Of a DNA stretch of 14,628 bases, positions 1 through 5,961 are shown one piece after another. Under the pieces are notes generated by a model, which made no database searches, was not told where the DNA came from, and saw nothing but the letters and a program-made list of their open reading frames with translations. The stretch is from CAZHZT01 sp964537285. GTDB taxonomy: Bacteria > Bacteroidota > Bacteroidia > Chitinophagales > Saprospiraceae. How positions within the stretch are numbered: the stretch's first letter is position 1; every line of letters begins with the position of its first letter. The DNA lies in NCBI GenBank assembly GCA_964537285.1, contig CAZHZT010000138.1, forward strand, positions 1 through 14,628. The letters are read 5' to 3'. Both the position numbers and the translations under genes were made by a program.

Positions 1-25
1 TAACTAATAGATTTGCAATATAAAG

Positions 26-53
26 GCTACTTTTTTATCAAGAAAAAAGTAGA
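26..53. repeat. Small hairpin repeat (ctactttttt stem), copy 1
   Basis: Positions 27-36 (ctactttttt) pair with 43-52 (aaaaaagtag) around a six-base loop. The whole 28-base unit is the exact reverse complement of 14424-14451 near the other end of the window. Both copies lie about 40 bases from a larger hairpin of a second family (94-133 here, 14346-14385 there). Together they form a two-hairpin interspersed repeat, with this copy in minus orientation. The first 25 bases of the window show nothing else that I recognise. Confidence 0.8.
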
Positions 54-93
54 TAAAGCTCTGATTGAAAGGATAATATGAGGAGTTTTTAAC

Positions 94-133
94 AAACACG
101 AGTCGTCCCGAATTTTCGGGACGACTCGTGTTT
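94..133. terminator. Perfect 19-bp hairpin downstream of queA; interspersed repeat
   Basis: The arms 94-112 and 115-133 are perfectly complementary around a two-base tt loop, and the arms start and end with aaa/ttt. It sits 19 bases past the queA stop, so it is placed to end queA transcription. The same hairpin occurs at 1456-1495 with cat/atg in place of cac/gtg. The substitutions occur in both arms, so pairing is kept. A third, decayed copy lies at 14346-14385. Terminator function is inferred from position and form. Confidence 0.75.
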
Positions 134-152
134 CCAATAAAAAAGGCTAATG

Positions 153-1217
153 TTAAAGAATTAACATCGCATCACCATAACTGAAAAAGCGATACTCTTC
201 TTTTACGGCTTGCCTGTAAGCTTCCTTAATCAGTTCTTGGCCGCCAAAAGCAGAAACCATAATGAGCAGACTTGATTTTGGAAGATGTAAATTGGTAATC
301 ATGGAGTCTGCGATGCTAAACTCATAAGGCGGGTAAATGAACTTATTGGTCCATCCTTCGGCAACTTTCAGGTACCCCTCAGCGGAGACGGCTGTTTCAA
401 TAGAGCGCATGCTGGTTGTTCCTACCGAACATACTTGCTTATTGTCTCTTTTAGCCTGGTTGACAATGTCCGCAGCAGCCTGTTCGATCTTAAAATATTC
501 AGCATCCATTTTGTGTTTAGAGAGATCTTCTACATCGATGTTCCGGAATGTACCTAAACCAATATGTAATGTGACTTCGGAGAAATGAATCCCCTTTATT
601 TCGAGTCTTTTTAATAATTCACGGCTAAAATGCAAGCCTGCCGTAGGGGCTGCTACGGCACCGATTTCTTTGGCGTAAATGGTCTGATAGCGTTCTTTGT
701 CAATAGGTTCTTCTGGTCGGTTGATGTACTTGGGAAGCGGGGTATTACCAAGTTTGTACAAATCCTCTTGGAACTCCTCGTCACTGCCGTCGAAGAGAAA
801 TCGAATAGTACGGCCTCTGGATGTCGTATTATCTACTACTTCTGCGACAAGGATCTCGTTATCATTCTCATCAGAGAAATAAAGCTTATTACCGACGCGA
901 ATTTTACGGGCTGGATCGACCAGAACATCCCAAAGACGTGCATTTGGGTTAAGTTCTCTCAGAAGAAAAACTTCTATCTGAGCACCGGTTTTTTCTTTCC
1001 TGCCATAGAGCCTTGCCGGGAAAACTTTGGTATTATTGAAAATAAAACAGTCGCCATCATCAAAGTAATCGAGCAAATCTTTAAAAATTTTATGTTCGAT
1101 TTTCCCACTGTCACGGTGTACCACCATTAACCTGGATTCATCTCTTTCTTTAGAAGGGTACTGAGCCACTAGCCTTTTGGGCAGATCAAATGTAAATTGG
1201 GAAAGTTTGGTCCTCAT
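153..1217 (-). CDS. queA: S-adenosylmethionine:tRNA ribosyltransferase-isomerase (QueA)
   Basis: QueA transfers and isomerises the ribosyl group of S-adenosylmethionine onto 7-aminomethyl-7-deazaguanine at the tRNA wobble position, making epoxyqueuosine in the cytoplasm. At 354 residues the protein is full length for the family. Signatures visible in order: FNNTKVFPARL (60-70), LGNTPLPKYI (156-165), AVAAPTAGLHFS (187-198), GLGTFRN (220-226), HKMDAEYF (235-242), GTTSMRSIE (266-274), TNLHLPKSSLL (308-318) and the C-terminal YRFFSYGDAMLI (342-353). The start is an ATG at 1217 giving MRTKLSQFTFDLP, the usual beginning. It stands alone: no other queuosine gene is in the window. A strong hairpin (94-133) follows the stop. 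Identification is secure. Confidence 0.97.
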   Translation of the reverse strand: MRTKLSQFTFDLPKRLVAQYPSKERDESRLMVVHRDSGKIEHKIFKDLLDYFDDGDCFIFNNTKVFPARLYGRKEKTGAQIEVFLLRELNPNARLWDVLVDPARKIRVGNKLYFSDENDNEILVAEVVDNTTSRGRTIRFLFDGSDEEFQEDLYKLGNTPLPKYINRPEEPIDKERYQTIYAKEIGAVAAPTAGLHFSRELLKRLEIKGIHFSEVTLHIGLGTFRNIDVEDLSKHKMDAEYFKIEQAAADIVNQAKRDNKQVCSVGTTSMRSIETAVSAEGYLKVAEGWTNKFIYPPYEFSIADSMITNLHLPKSSLLIMVSAFGGQELIKEAYRQAVKEEYRFFSYGDAMLIL

Positions 1218-1428
1218 GATCGATTCAATTTTTAGAGCTGGTAAAGATAGGGATTAATTTGTAACTATTCAGCTATTCTGTTAAGCTGATTTTTTTTCAC
1301 TTTCATCGATTAATAAGTACTAATAACAAAAATTATGTCATAAATTGTAACTGGCAATTCAAATACATTAAATAATCCAAGTTGCGACGACTTTGCCTCA
1401 TTCATCGCAACTTGGATCAAGTAATTTA
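1218..1428. other. Intergenic region upstream of queA
   Basis: This AT-rich stretch must hold the queA promoter on the minus strand, but I cannot point to a convincing TAnnTTTG box. The only clear structure is the inverted repeat at 1375-1417. The rest (about 1218-1374) shows nothing that I recognise. Confidence 0.5.
1375..1417. repeat. Inverted repeat with caagttgc core
   Basis: Arms atccaagttgcga (1375-1387) and tcgcaacttggat (1405-1417) are 13-bp perfect complements with a 17-base loop. The right half with its flank, cctcattcatcgcaacttgg, recurs as cctcattcaccgcaacttgg at 7555-7574. The complementary form appears after the stops at 3894-3907 and 7465-7484. It is therefore a short dispersed intergenic repeat; its function is unknown. 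Confidence 0.65.
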
Positions 1429-1495
1429 GTTCTTTGACATATTGTGTGGAACTTCAAACATGAGTCATCCCGAATTTTCGGGATGACTCATGTTT
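1429..1495. repeat. Left half of a palindromic repeat element, with 19-bp hairpin
   Basis: Positions 1429-1471 are, with one mismatch, the reverse complement of 2577-2619, so a 43-nt inverted repeat brackets the insertion sequence between them. Within it, 1456-1474 and 1477-1495 form a perfect 19-bp hairpin around tt, of the same family as 94-133. The outer part (gttctttgacatattgtg, then tggaacttcaaa) also forms the ends of the element at 8038-8147. I read it as a palindromic miniature element that was later split by the IS insertion, since gggatgactcatgttt occurs both at 1480-1495 and at 2577-2592. Confidence 0.75.
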
Positions 1496-1547
1496 GTAAA
1501 AAAAAATAGACATAACTCTGTTAATCAATGCTTTACCTACTTTTTCC

Positions 1548-2502
1548 GTATCTGCTCAAAATATAGGGGGGATTTGCCCTGAAAAGATAAAAAAAAGAAG
1601 TATATTAAAGTTATAAAAAGATGCTTGATGCCATACGCCATATCGACCCTTCGTCCATCAAGGACATAGAAAGCTTTCGAGAAATCGTAAAGTTGTTGCT
1701 CAATATCGTAGAGCAGCAATCGGAGCAGATTGATCAACTCAAACAAGAGAACCAAGAATTGAAAGATGAAATTAACCGATTAAAGGGAGAACAGGGTTCT
1801 CCGAAATTTCGGGGCTCAAAAGACTCTGGTCTTAAGGATATTTCCTCAGAAAAGCGGCATCGCAAAAAGAATCATAAAAAAGGGCTGAAGAAATCTGATA
1901 TTAATATTGACCGCACTGAATATCGCAAAGTAGATCCATCCATTTTGCCGGAGGATGCTCAGTTCAAAGGTTATGACGAAGTGATTGAGCAAGAGTTGTG
2001 TTTAATTCGGCGAAATACGCTTTATAAAGTAGAACGCTATTATTCACCTGGGCAGGGGAAACTTTACCGAGGCCAGCTTCCTGAGGAATATATTGGGGAA
2101 TTTGGAGTCGGGCTTCAAAGCCTGGTTCAAATGCTACATCACGTTTGTGATGTAACTCATGGAAGGCTAAATGCCTTTCTCAAGAGCCAGGGAATTCTTA
2201 TAAAAATAAAGAAAAACTCTTGGCCGTATTGGACAATCCTGCCTTGCCCCTACACAATAACGCTGCGGAATTAGGAGCAAGGCGAGTGGTCTGAAAAAGG
2301 GATATTTCATTGCATACCTGGTCTGAAAAAGGAACTAGAGTTAAGGATGCCTTCATGTCCATAGTGGAAACGGCAACCAAGCTTGGCGTGTCTGCACTCG
2401 ACTATATCGCTGATCGAATCACTCAAAGAAATGAGATGCCTCAGTTGTCTGATCTCATCAGGCAGGCTTATGGTTAATTACCACTACGTTTTGAGGGGAT
2501 AC
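1548..2502 (+). mobile_element. Internally deleted IS66-family insertion sequence
   Basis: The right end (2481-2502, ccactacgttttgagggg then atac) is the reverse complement of an imperfect left end at 1548-1569 (gtatctgctcaaaatatagg), with 17 of 22 positions matching. An exact second copy of this right end, in the opposite direction, lies at 14600-14621. Between the ends is a transposase gene missing its centre. The flanking eight bases differ (ctttttcc on the left, taaggccg on the right), so no target duplication is visible. At about 955 bp it is less than half the length of a full IS66 element. It is most likely immobile unless helped by a full copy elsewhere. Confidence 0.7.
1621..2477 (+). 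pseudogene. IS66-family transposase (TnpC-type), centre deleted and frame broken
   Basis: The first part (1621 to about 2200) encodes some 195 residues typical of the IS66 transposase N-terminus: a coiled coil rich in Q, E and L (roughly residues 25-56), a basic segment, then the region with VERYYSPGQGKLYRGQLP. The coding frame then shifts. In another frame, about 2218-2477, the characteristic C-terminal end follows: LAVLDNPALPLHNNAAELGA, HTWSEKGTRVKDAF, ending in DLIRQAYG before TAA at 2475-2477. An in-frame TGA at 2292-2294 interrupts this part (probably CGA originally). Compared with about 500 residues for the family, some 200 or more central residues, including most of the catalytic DDE core, are missing. 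It cannot make an active transposase. Confidence 0.85.
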
Positions 2503-2634
2503 TAAGGCCGGTCCTAAAACATTGATTTACAGCACCTTTTTTATCACTGTGACAACATGAAGTTTCTTAAAGTCAAGGGATGACTCATGTTTGAAGTTCC
2601 ACACAATATGGCAAAGAACGAGTAATTTTTTATT
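2503..2634. other. Gap between the IS end and the permease gene, with right arm of the split repeat
   Basis: Positions 2577-2619 are the 43-nt arm complementary to 1429-1471. The bases directly after the IS end, taaggccggt (2503-2512), recur at 14592-14601 directly before the second IS end. The permease start follows 15 bases after the repeat, so the repeat sits in its promoter region. I see no clear promoter box. Confidence 0.55.
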
Positions 2635-3891
2635 ATGACCGGACTACTGAGAATCATTACTGATAGTTTAGACCAGGCTTTACATCAACTTATTGTAAAC
2701 AAGCTCAGGACTTTTCTTTCCCTGCTGGGCATTACGATGGGTATTTTTTGCATAATTAGCGTCCAGTCCGCTGTTAATTCTTTGGAGGATAATGTACGGG
2801 GCAGTTTCAATAGGTTAGGTAATGATGTGATTTATGTAAATAAATTCAGCTGGGGAGAAGACCCCGGCCAAAATTGGTGGAAGTATGTTAAACGCCCTAA
2901 TCCTTCCCACGATGATTATGAGGCCATTAAAGACCGGTCTAATAGTACCAGAATATTGAGTTATTACGCGATCATTGGAAGACGAACGGTTAAGTACCGA
3001 AATAATAGCGTAGATGGCGCTTTTGCTTTTGGTACAACACTCGAATACGCAGATATTCTCAAGTTAGAGTTTCATAAAGGCCGTTTTTTTTCTCCTTCCG
3101 AATATTACTACGCAGCTCCTAAAGTAGTTTTAGGATACGAAGTAGCTGGTCGGCTCTTTGGAATTGAAGATCCGATAGGGAAAAGAATTAGCCTTGGAGG
3201 GAAAAAACTGGAAGTAGTCGGTGTGCTCGAAAAATCGGGAGAGGATTTAATAAGTATTCTCAACTACGATGAGGTGGCCATGATTAGTTATCCGTTTGGC
3301 AAACAATTGGCAAACCTGTCCAACAGGTTTGGCTTTGGCGGAGGAATAGCAGTGAAAGCCAAACAAGGTGTGGAAGTAGATTACTTAAAAGGGGAATTGA
3401 CCGGTATACTCAGAGCGGAAAGACGTTTAAAACCCGTAGAAGACGATAACTTCTCTCTCAATACCTTGTCCCTGATGTCCAAAGTATTGGATGCGGTTTT
3501 TTCGACGCTCAATACGATGGGGCTGATTTTAGGTATCTTTGCCATAATTGTTGGTGCCATTAGTGTGGCTAACATCATGTTTGTCTCTGTTAAAGAAAGA
3601 ACCAATATCATCGGGATAAAAAAAGCTATTGGTGCCCGAAGGTCGGTGATCCTGTTAGAATTTCTTACAGAATCCGTTATTTTGTGTCTTGCAGGAGGCG
3701 TCGTAGGGATACTTCTTGTTTGGGGGGTAGTTACTATTATTTCTGATTATATTCCATTTGATATCTATATGGGACCGACAGAAGCTTTATGGGGCTTGGT
3801 CTGGTCTATTGGTATTGGTGTCGTCTCTGGGTTTATTCCTGCCCTTCAGGCTGCCAGGATGGATCCTATCACTGCCATTCGACATAAATAG
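2635..3891 (+). CDS. MacB/FtsX-type ABC transporter permease
   Basis: An inner-membrane permease of the MacB/LolCE type, with 418 residues and the family layout. A first membrane helix lies at about residues 27-47, then a periplasmic MacB-type domain (about 48-285), then three helices (about 289-316, 345-372 and 384-405) forming the FtsX domain. The cytoplasmic coupling segment ERTNIIGIKKAIGARR (321-336) and the C-terminal GFIPALQAARMDPITAIR (399-416) are family hallmarks. Such permeases work with a separate ATPase and often an outer-membrane and periplasmic partner, but none of these is in the window, so the substrate is unknown. The ATG at 2635 has no Shine-Dalgarno sequence, as is common in Bacteroidota. 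It converges with the gene at 4144-5154; the stop is followed by palindromic DNA. Confidence 0.93.
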   Translation: MTGLLRIITDSLDQALHQLIVNKLRTFLSLLGITMGIFCIISVQSAVNSLEDNVRGSFNRLGNDVIYVNKFSWGEDPGQNWWKYVKRPNPSHDDYEAIKDRSNSTRILSYYAIIGRRTVKYRNNSVDGAFAFGTTLEYADILKLEFHKGRFFSPSEYYYAAPKVVLGYEVAGRLFGIEDPIGKRISLGGKKLEVVGVLEKSGEDLISILNYDEVAMISYPFGKQLANLSNRFGFGGGIAVKAKQGVEVDYLKGELTGILRAERRLKPVEDDNFSLNTLSLMSKVLDAVFSTLNTMGLILGIFAIIVGAISVANIMFVSVKERTNIIGIKKAIGARRSVILLEFLTESVILCLAGGVVGILLVWGVVTIISDYIPFDIYMGPTEALWGLVWSIGIGVVSGFIPALQAARMDPITAIRHK

Positions 3892-3911
3892 TGCAAGTTG
3901 CAATGAGATTT

Positions 3912-4075
3912 TAAGTAGTTCACGGAATTGGGCTACCAAACAGATGATAGCTATTTTGTGCTGACTCAAGGCGCGAAAACCGCGCTTAGCCCTTGTTAAG
4001 CAAGGCTTTGAGCAACGCAGAGTCAGCGCAAAAGAGCATCATATGTTTATGTAGTTTAATTCCGTGAACTACTTA
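3912..4075. repeat. Branched 164-nt inverted repeat
   Basis: The outer arms taagtagttcacggaatt (3912-3929) and its exact complement (4058-4075) pair over 18 bp. Inside them, roughly 3938-3966 pairs imperfectly with 4020-4047 (aaacagatgat and the ttttg/gctgactc blocks recur inverted). The centre holds two more small hairpins: gcgcg-aaaac-cgcgc (about 3972-3986) and agcccttg-ttaag-caaggct (about 3988-4007). The result is a long stem with a forked tip. It lies between the convergent permease and APH-fold genes and abuts the perfect palindrome at 4075. It could be a mobile palindromic repeat or a structured RNA; I do not recognise the family. Confidence 0.7.
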
Positions 4076-4162
4076 GGAGATAGACCACATTAAAATAGCA
4101 TGGGGCGCAATTTTTTTTAAAAAAAATTGCGCCCCATGCTATTTTAATGTGGTCTATCTCCT
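4075..4162. terminator. Perfect 88-nt palindrome spanning the 3' end of the APH-fold gene
   Basis: Positions 4075-4118 are the exact reverse complement of 4119-4162: 44 bp with no loop and no mismatch, with eight T and eight A at the centre. The right arm includes the stop codon and last five codons of the minus-strand gene at 4144-5154 (19 bases), so the left arm is an inverted copy of that coding end. It lies at the junction of two convergent genes and could act as a two-way terminator, although neither side carries a T-run after the stem. Confidence 0.8.
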
Positions 4163-5154
4163 GTCAGACTTAATAGCGATTGATACTCCTTAAACAACTG
4201 CCAATACTCTTCCAAACGATCCTTTTGAGATGCAGAAGGCTCTGCATCCAATAAAGGCAGTGCATTGACTTTCATGCGCACATTTGCCCTATACCATTTA
4301 AAGTACCGGAAGATAACCCAATCTTCATCATTAAAAATGCAAGGGTAATTCTTCAGGTAATGGTCAAGGAAGATGGTCTCCAGGTCTAGGCGACCAAAAA
4401 AATTGAGATCCATACATAAAAAGGCGACTTCATTAAGTACATCGATGAAGCGAAGGGCATCATTAAATTCAATGCAATCGAAAACAACCGGTTCTTCCAA
4501 TAGAAAAATATTTCCTGTGTGTAAATCTCCATGCCCATCAACGATAAATCCCAGTTTTGCGCGCTCTATTATTCTTCCAATTAACTGATCCAGAAGTTGA
4601 TCGCTTAAGGAGCAGGCGTTTTCCAATCGTTCAGCACAATGATCGCCAAACAATTTCTCAAGCACGGGTTTAATTTTTAGTACATCATTAAAGGTATCCT
4701 TCAGTTCTTTTAATACCGGGAGTTGATCAATGGTGTCCGTAAAAGCGTGAAAATTGGCTATAAGTTCAGCCAATTCTTTGACCTGAGTTGGCTGGACGGA
4801 AGCTTCTTCCATCAAAACATTCATTTGTCTGGCCGTATCCAGGCGGCGCATTTTTACTGCATATTCAATAATACGTCCTTTACTATCTTCGATATGAAGT
4901 TGATTATCCACTAAAGATATGGGGACTACCGCCAGGTAAATACCCTCGCTTAAACGATTGTTAAGACGTACTTCTCTTTCACAAAGGATTTTCCTTTTTT
5001 CCAGGGTAGAAGCATCTATGAAGCTGAATTTTAATGGTTTTTTGATTTTATAGGCAAATTGGCCGGCAAGTAGAATATACGAAATATGCGTTTCAATTAA
5101 TATTACCTCTTCCTTTAAATTATTGCTCAGTTGTTGTTTTAGTTGTTGTATCAT
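4144..5154 (-). CDS. Aminoglycoside-phosphotransferase-fold protein (COG2187-like), probable small-molecule kinase
   Basis: A cytoplasmic protein of 336 residues with the APH/protein-kinase-like fold. The ATP-binding lysine region is AYKIKKP (34-40). The catalytic loop is HGDLHTGN (His208, Asp210, Asn215) and the metal-binding segment is FDCIEF (Asp226). Its substrate is unknown; the COG2187 type is not known to confer drug resistance. In many bacteria this domain is fused to a P-loop kinase of the COG0645 type. Here that kinase is the upstream gene in the same operon, with 21 bases between its stop and this ATG. A fused protein of this kind, Rv2004c, is in the Mycobacterium tuberculosis DosR dormancy regulon (established knowledge). 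The last five codons lie inside a perfect palindrome. Confidence 0.88.
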   Translation of the reverse strand: MIQQLKQQLSNNLKEEVILIETHISYILLAGQFAYKIKKPLKFSFIDASTLEKRKILCEREVRLNNRLSEGIYLAVVPISLVDNQLHIEDSKGRIIEYAVKMRRLDTARQMNVLMEEASVQPTQVKELAELIANFHAFTDTIDQLPVLKELKDTFNDVLKIKPVLEKLFGDHCAERLENACSLSDQLLDQLIGRIIERAKLGFIVDGHGDLHTGNIFLLEEPVVFDCIEFNDALRFIDVLNEVAFLCMDLNFFGRLDLETIFLDHYLKNYPCIFNDEDWVIFRYFKWYRANVRMKVNALPLLDAEPSASQKDRLEEYWQLFKEYQSLLSLTGDRPH

Positions 5155-5175
5155 TTTAAAAAAGATGAGTTGATA

Positions 5176-5673
5176 TTAACTGAAACGCTTCAGGAATAGC
5201 TGAGTTTCCTCAAGCATTTCATTTAGTGAAGCCTCGCCAGAATTAAGCACCAGGTAGTGTCCTTCCAGGGGTTCGTATTGTTCTTTAATTTTCAAGTACA
5301 CTTTAAAATCTGCTTCACTGTAAGGGCGATCTTTGGAAACCCGTTTTTTCACGACTTCTTCATCAGTTTGCATCTTAATCCATGCTACAGGGGCATTGAA
5401 CTTTTGAGCTAAATTTAAAAATGGTGTTCTTAATTTTTTTAAATAAAAAGTTGCATCAACAATCGTATTGAGGTCATTTGACAGTGCTTCTTCTACAAGG
5501 GCGAGTAGTTTTTGATATACCTCTTGTTTCGATTGGTCGTCATAGGCACCTCTAAGCCCTGCCCGGTCGCGCACAATGTCGGTGTTTAAGTGTATAGCTT
5601 CTATTTTTTTAGAAAGCGCATTGGCGAAGTACGTTTTTCCTGTACCTGGTAAGCCACTTATTAATATTAGCAT
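5176..5673 (-). CDS. P-loop kinase, COG0645-like
   Basis: A 165-residue cytoplasmic nucleotide-binding protein. The Walker A motif GLPGTGKT (7-14) follows directly after the first strand MLILIS, a region LNTDIVR (29-35) resembles the substrate-side DxxR motif of small kinases, and IVDATF (71-76) is the Walker-B-like strand. Arg111 and Arg116 in the segment KKRVSKDRPYSEAD could serve as lid arginines. The reaction is unknown. It is first in a two-gene operon with the APH-fold gene, reproducing as two proteins what other bacteria carry as one fusion. Its upstream region (5674-5961) is shared with the divergent USP gene, and contains a 77-nt palindrome and two FNR/FixK-like sites about 200 bases away, so joint control is possible but not shown. 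Confidence 0.88.
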   Translation of the reverse strand: MLILISGLPGTGKTYFANALSKKIEAIHLNTDIVRDRAGLRGAYDDQSKQEVYQKLLALVEEALSNDLNTIVDATFYLKKLRTPFLNLAQKFNAPVAWIKMQTDEEVVKKRVSKDRPYSEADFKVYLKIKEQYEPLEGHYLVLNSGEASLNEMLEETQLFLKRFS

Positions 5674-5716
5674 AGAACAATAATTATTTTAAAATAAAGA
5701 AACGCGCCTACAGCGC

Positions 5717-5793
5717 GCAATACCTTTTGAGGTGGGCGAAAGGGCAATTTTGCTTCGCAAAATTGCCCTTTCGCCCACCTCAAAAGGTATTGC
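5717..5793. repeat. 37-bp perfect hairpin between divergent genes
   Basis: The arms 5717-5753 and 5757-5793 are exact complements around a ttc loop, with gcaataccttttgagg at the base and caattttgc at the tip. Partly complementary GC-rich flanks (aacgcg near 5701 and cggcgtt near 5806) extend it loosely. Because the flanking genes diverge, it is not at the end of either, so it is unlikely to be an ordinary terminator. It would lie in the leader or promoter of the kinase gene that starts at 5673. No T-run follows the stem. Confidence 0.75.
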
Positions 5794-5829
5794 CGCGAAG
5801 CGGCGTTAAAGCCTATTACTGAGCTGTAA

Positions 5830-5854
5830 AACAAGTTTATTCATTAAACTTGTT
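5830..5854. repeat. Small inverted repeat (aacaagttta)
   Basis: Ten-base arms aacaagttta (5830-5839) and taaacttgtt (5845-5854) with a five-base loop, 15 bases upstream of the first FNR/FixK-like dyad. It could be an operator for another factor or a hairpin at the 5' side of the USP promoter. The function is unknown. Confidence 0.5.
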
Positions 5855-5869
5855 CCTATCCACTCCATT

Positions 5870-5937
5870 GGTGACAAATATCACCTTTGTTGATGACATT
5901 TCTCATTCGCCTGCTGTGCTATCCTGCCGTAAATTTG
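5870..5937 (+). promoter_or_regulatory. Promoter of the USP gene with two FNR/FixK-type dyads
   Basis: A Bacteroidota -7 box taaatttg (TAnnTTTG) lies at 5930-5937, with no TTTG at the expected -33 position. Upstream are two TGA-N6-TCA dyads: ggtgacaaatatcacc (5870-5885, centre 5877.5) and atgacatttctcat (5893-5906, centre 5899.5). The nearer one is centred about 30 bases before the -7 box, that is about -42 from the expected start of transcription near 5942. That is the class II activator position of CRP/FNR proteins; the farther one is near -64. The same arrangement occurs before the hibernation factor gene (7057-7122). Confidence 0.6.
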
Positions 5938-5961
5938 GTAAAGATAAAATGGATATAACTT

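Noticed and set aside
630..1130. Plus-strand open frame of 166 codons inside queA
   Set aside because: It lies wholly antisense to a certain queA gene and its translation looks like no protein; it is a shadow of the other strand.
1429..2619. The 43-nt inverted repeats as the true ends of the insertion sequence
   Set aside because: The IS ends are better placed at 1548 and 2502, because the right end recurs exactly at 14600-14621 without the 43-nt repeat beside it, and the 43-nt ends also form a palindrome with no transposase at 8038-8147.
3912..4075. Integron attC site or a tRNA-like structure
   Set aside because: No RYYYAAC/GTTRRRY boxes at the outer ends and no cassette integrase are seen; the arms do not fit a tRNA cloverleaf and there is no T-loop sequence GTTCRA.
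4144..5154. Aminoglycoside resistance gene
   Set aside because: Only the fold is shared; the sequence type and its kinase partner match the COG2187/COG0645 pair, which is not known for drug resistance.
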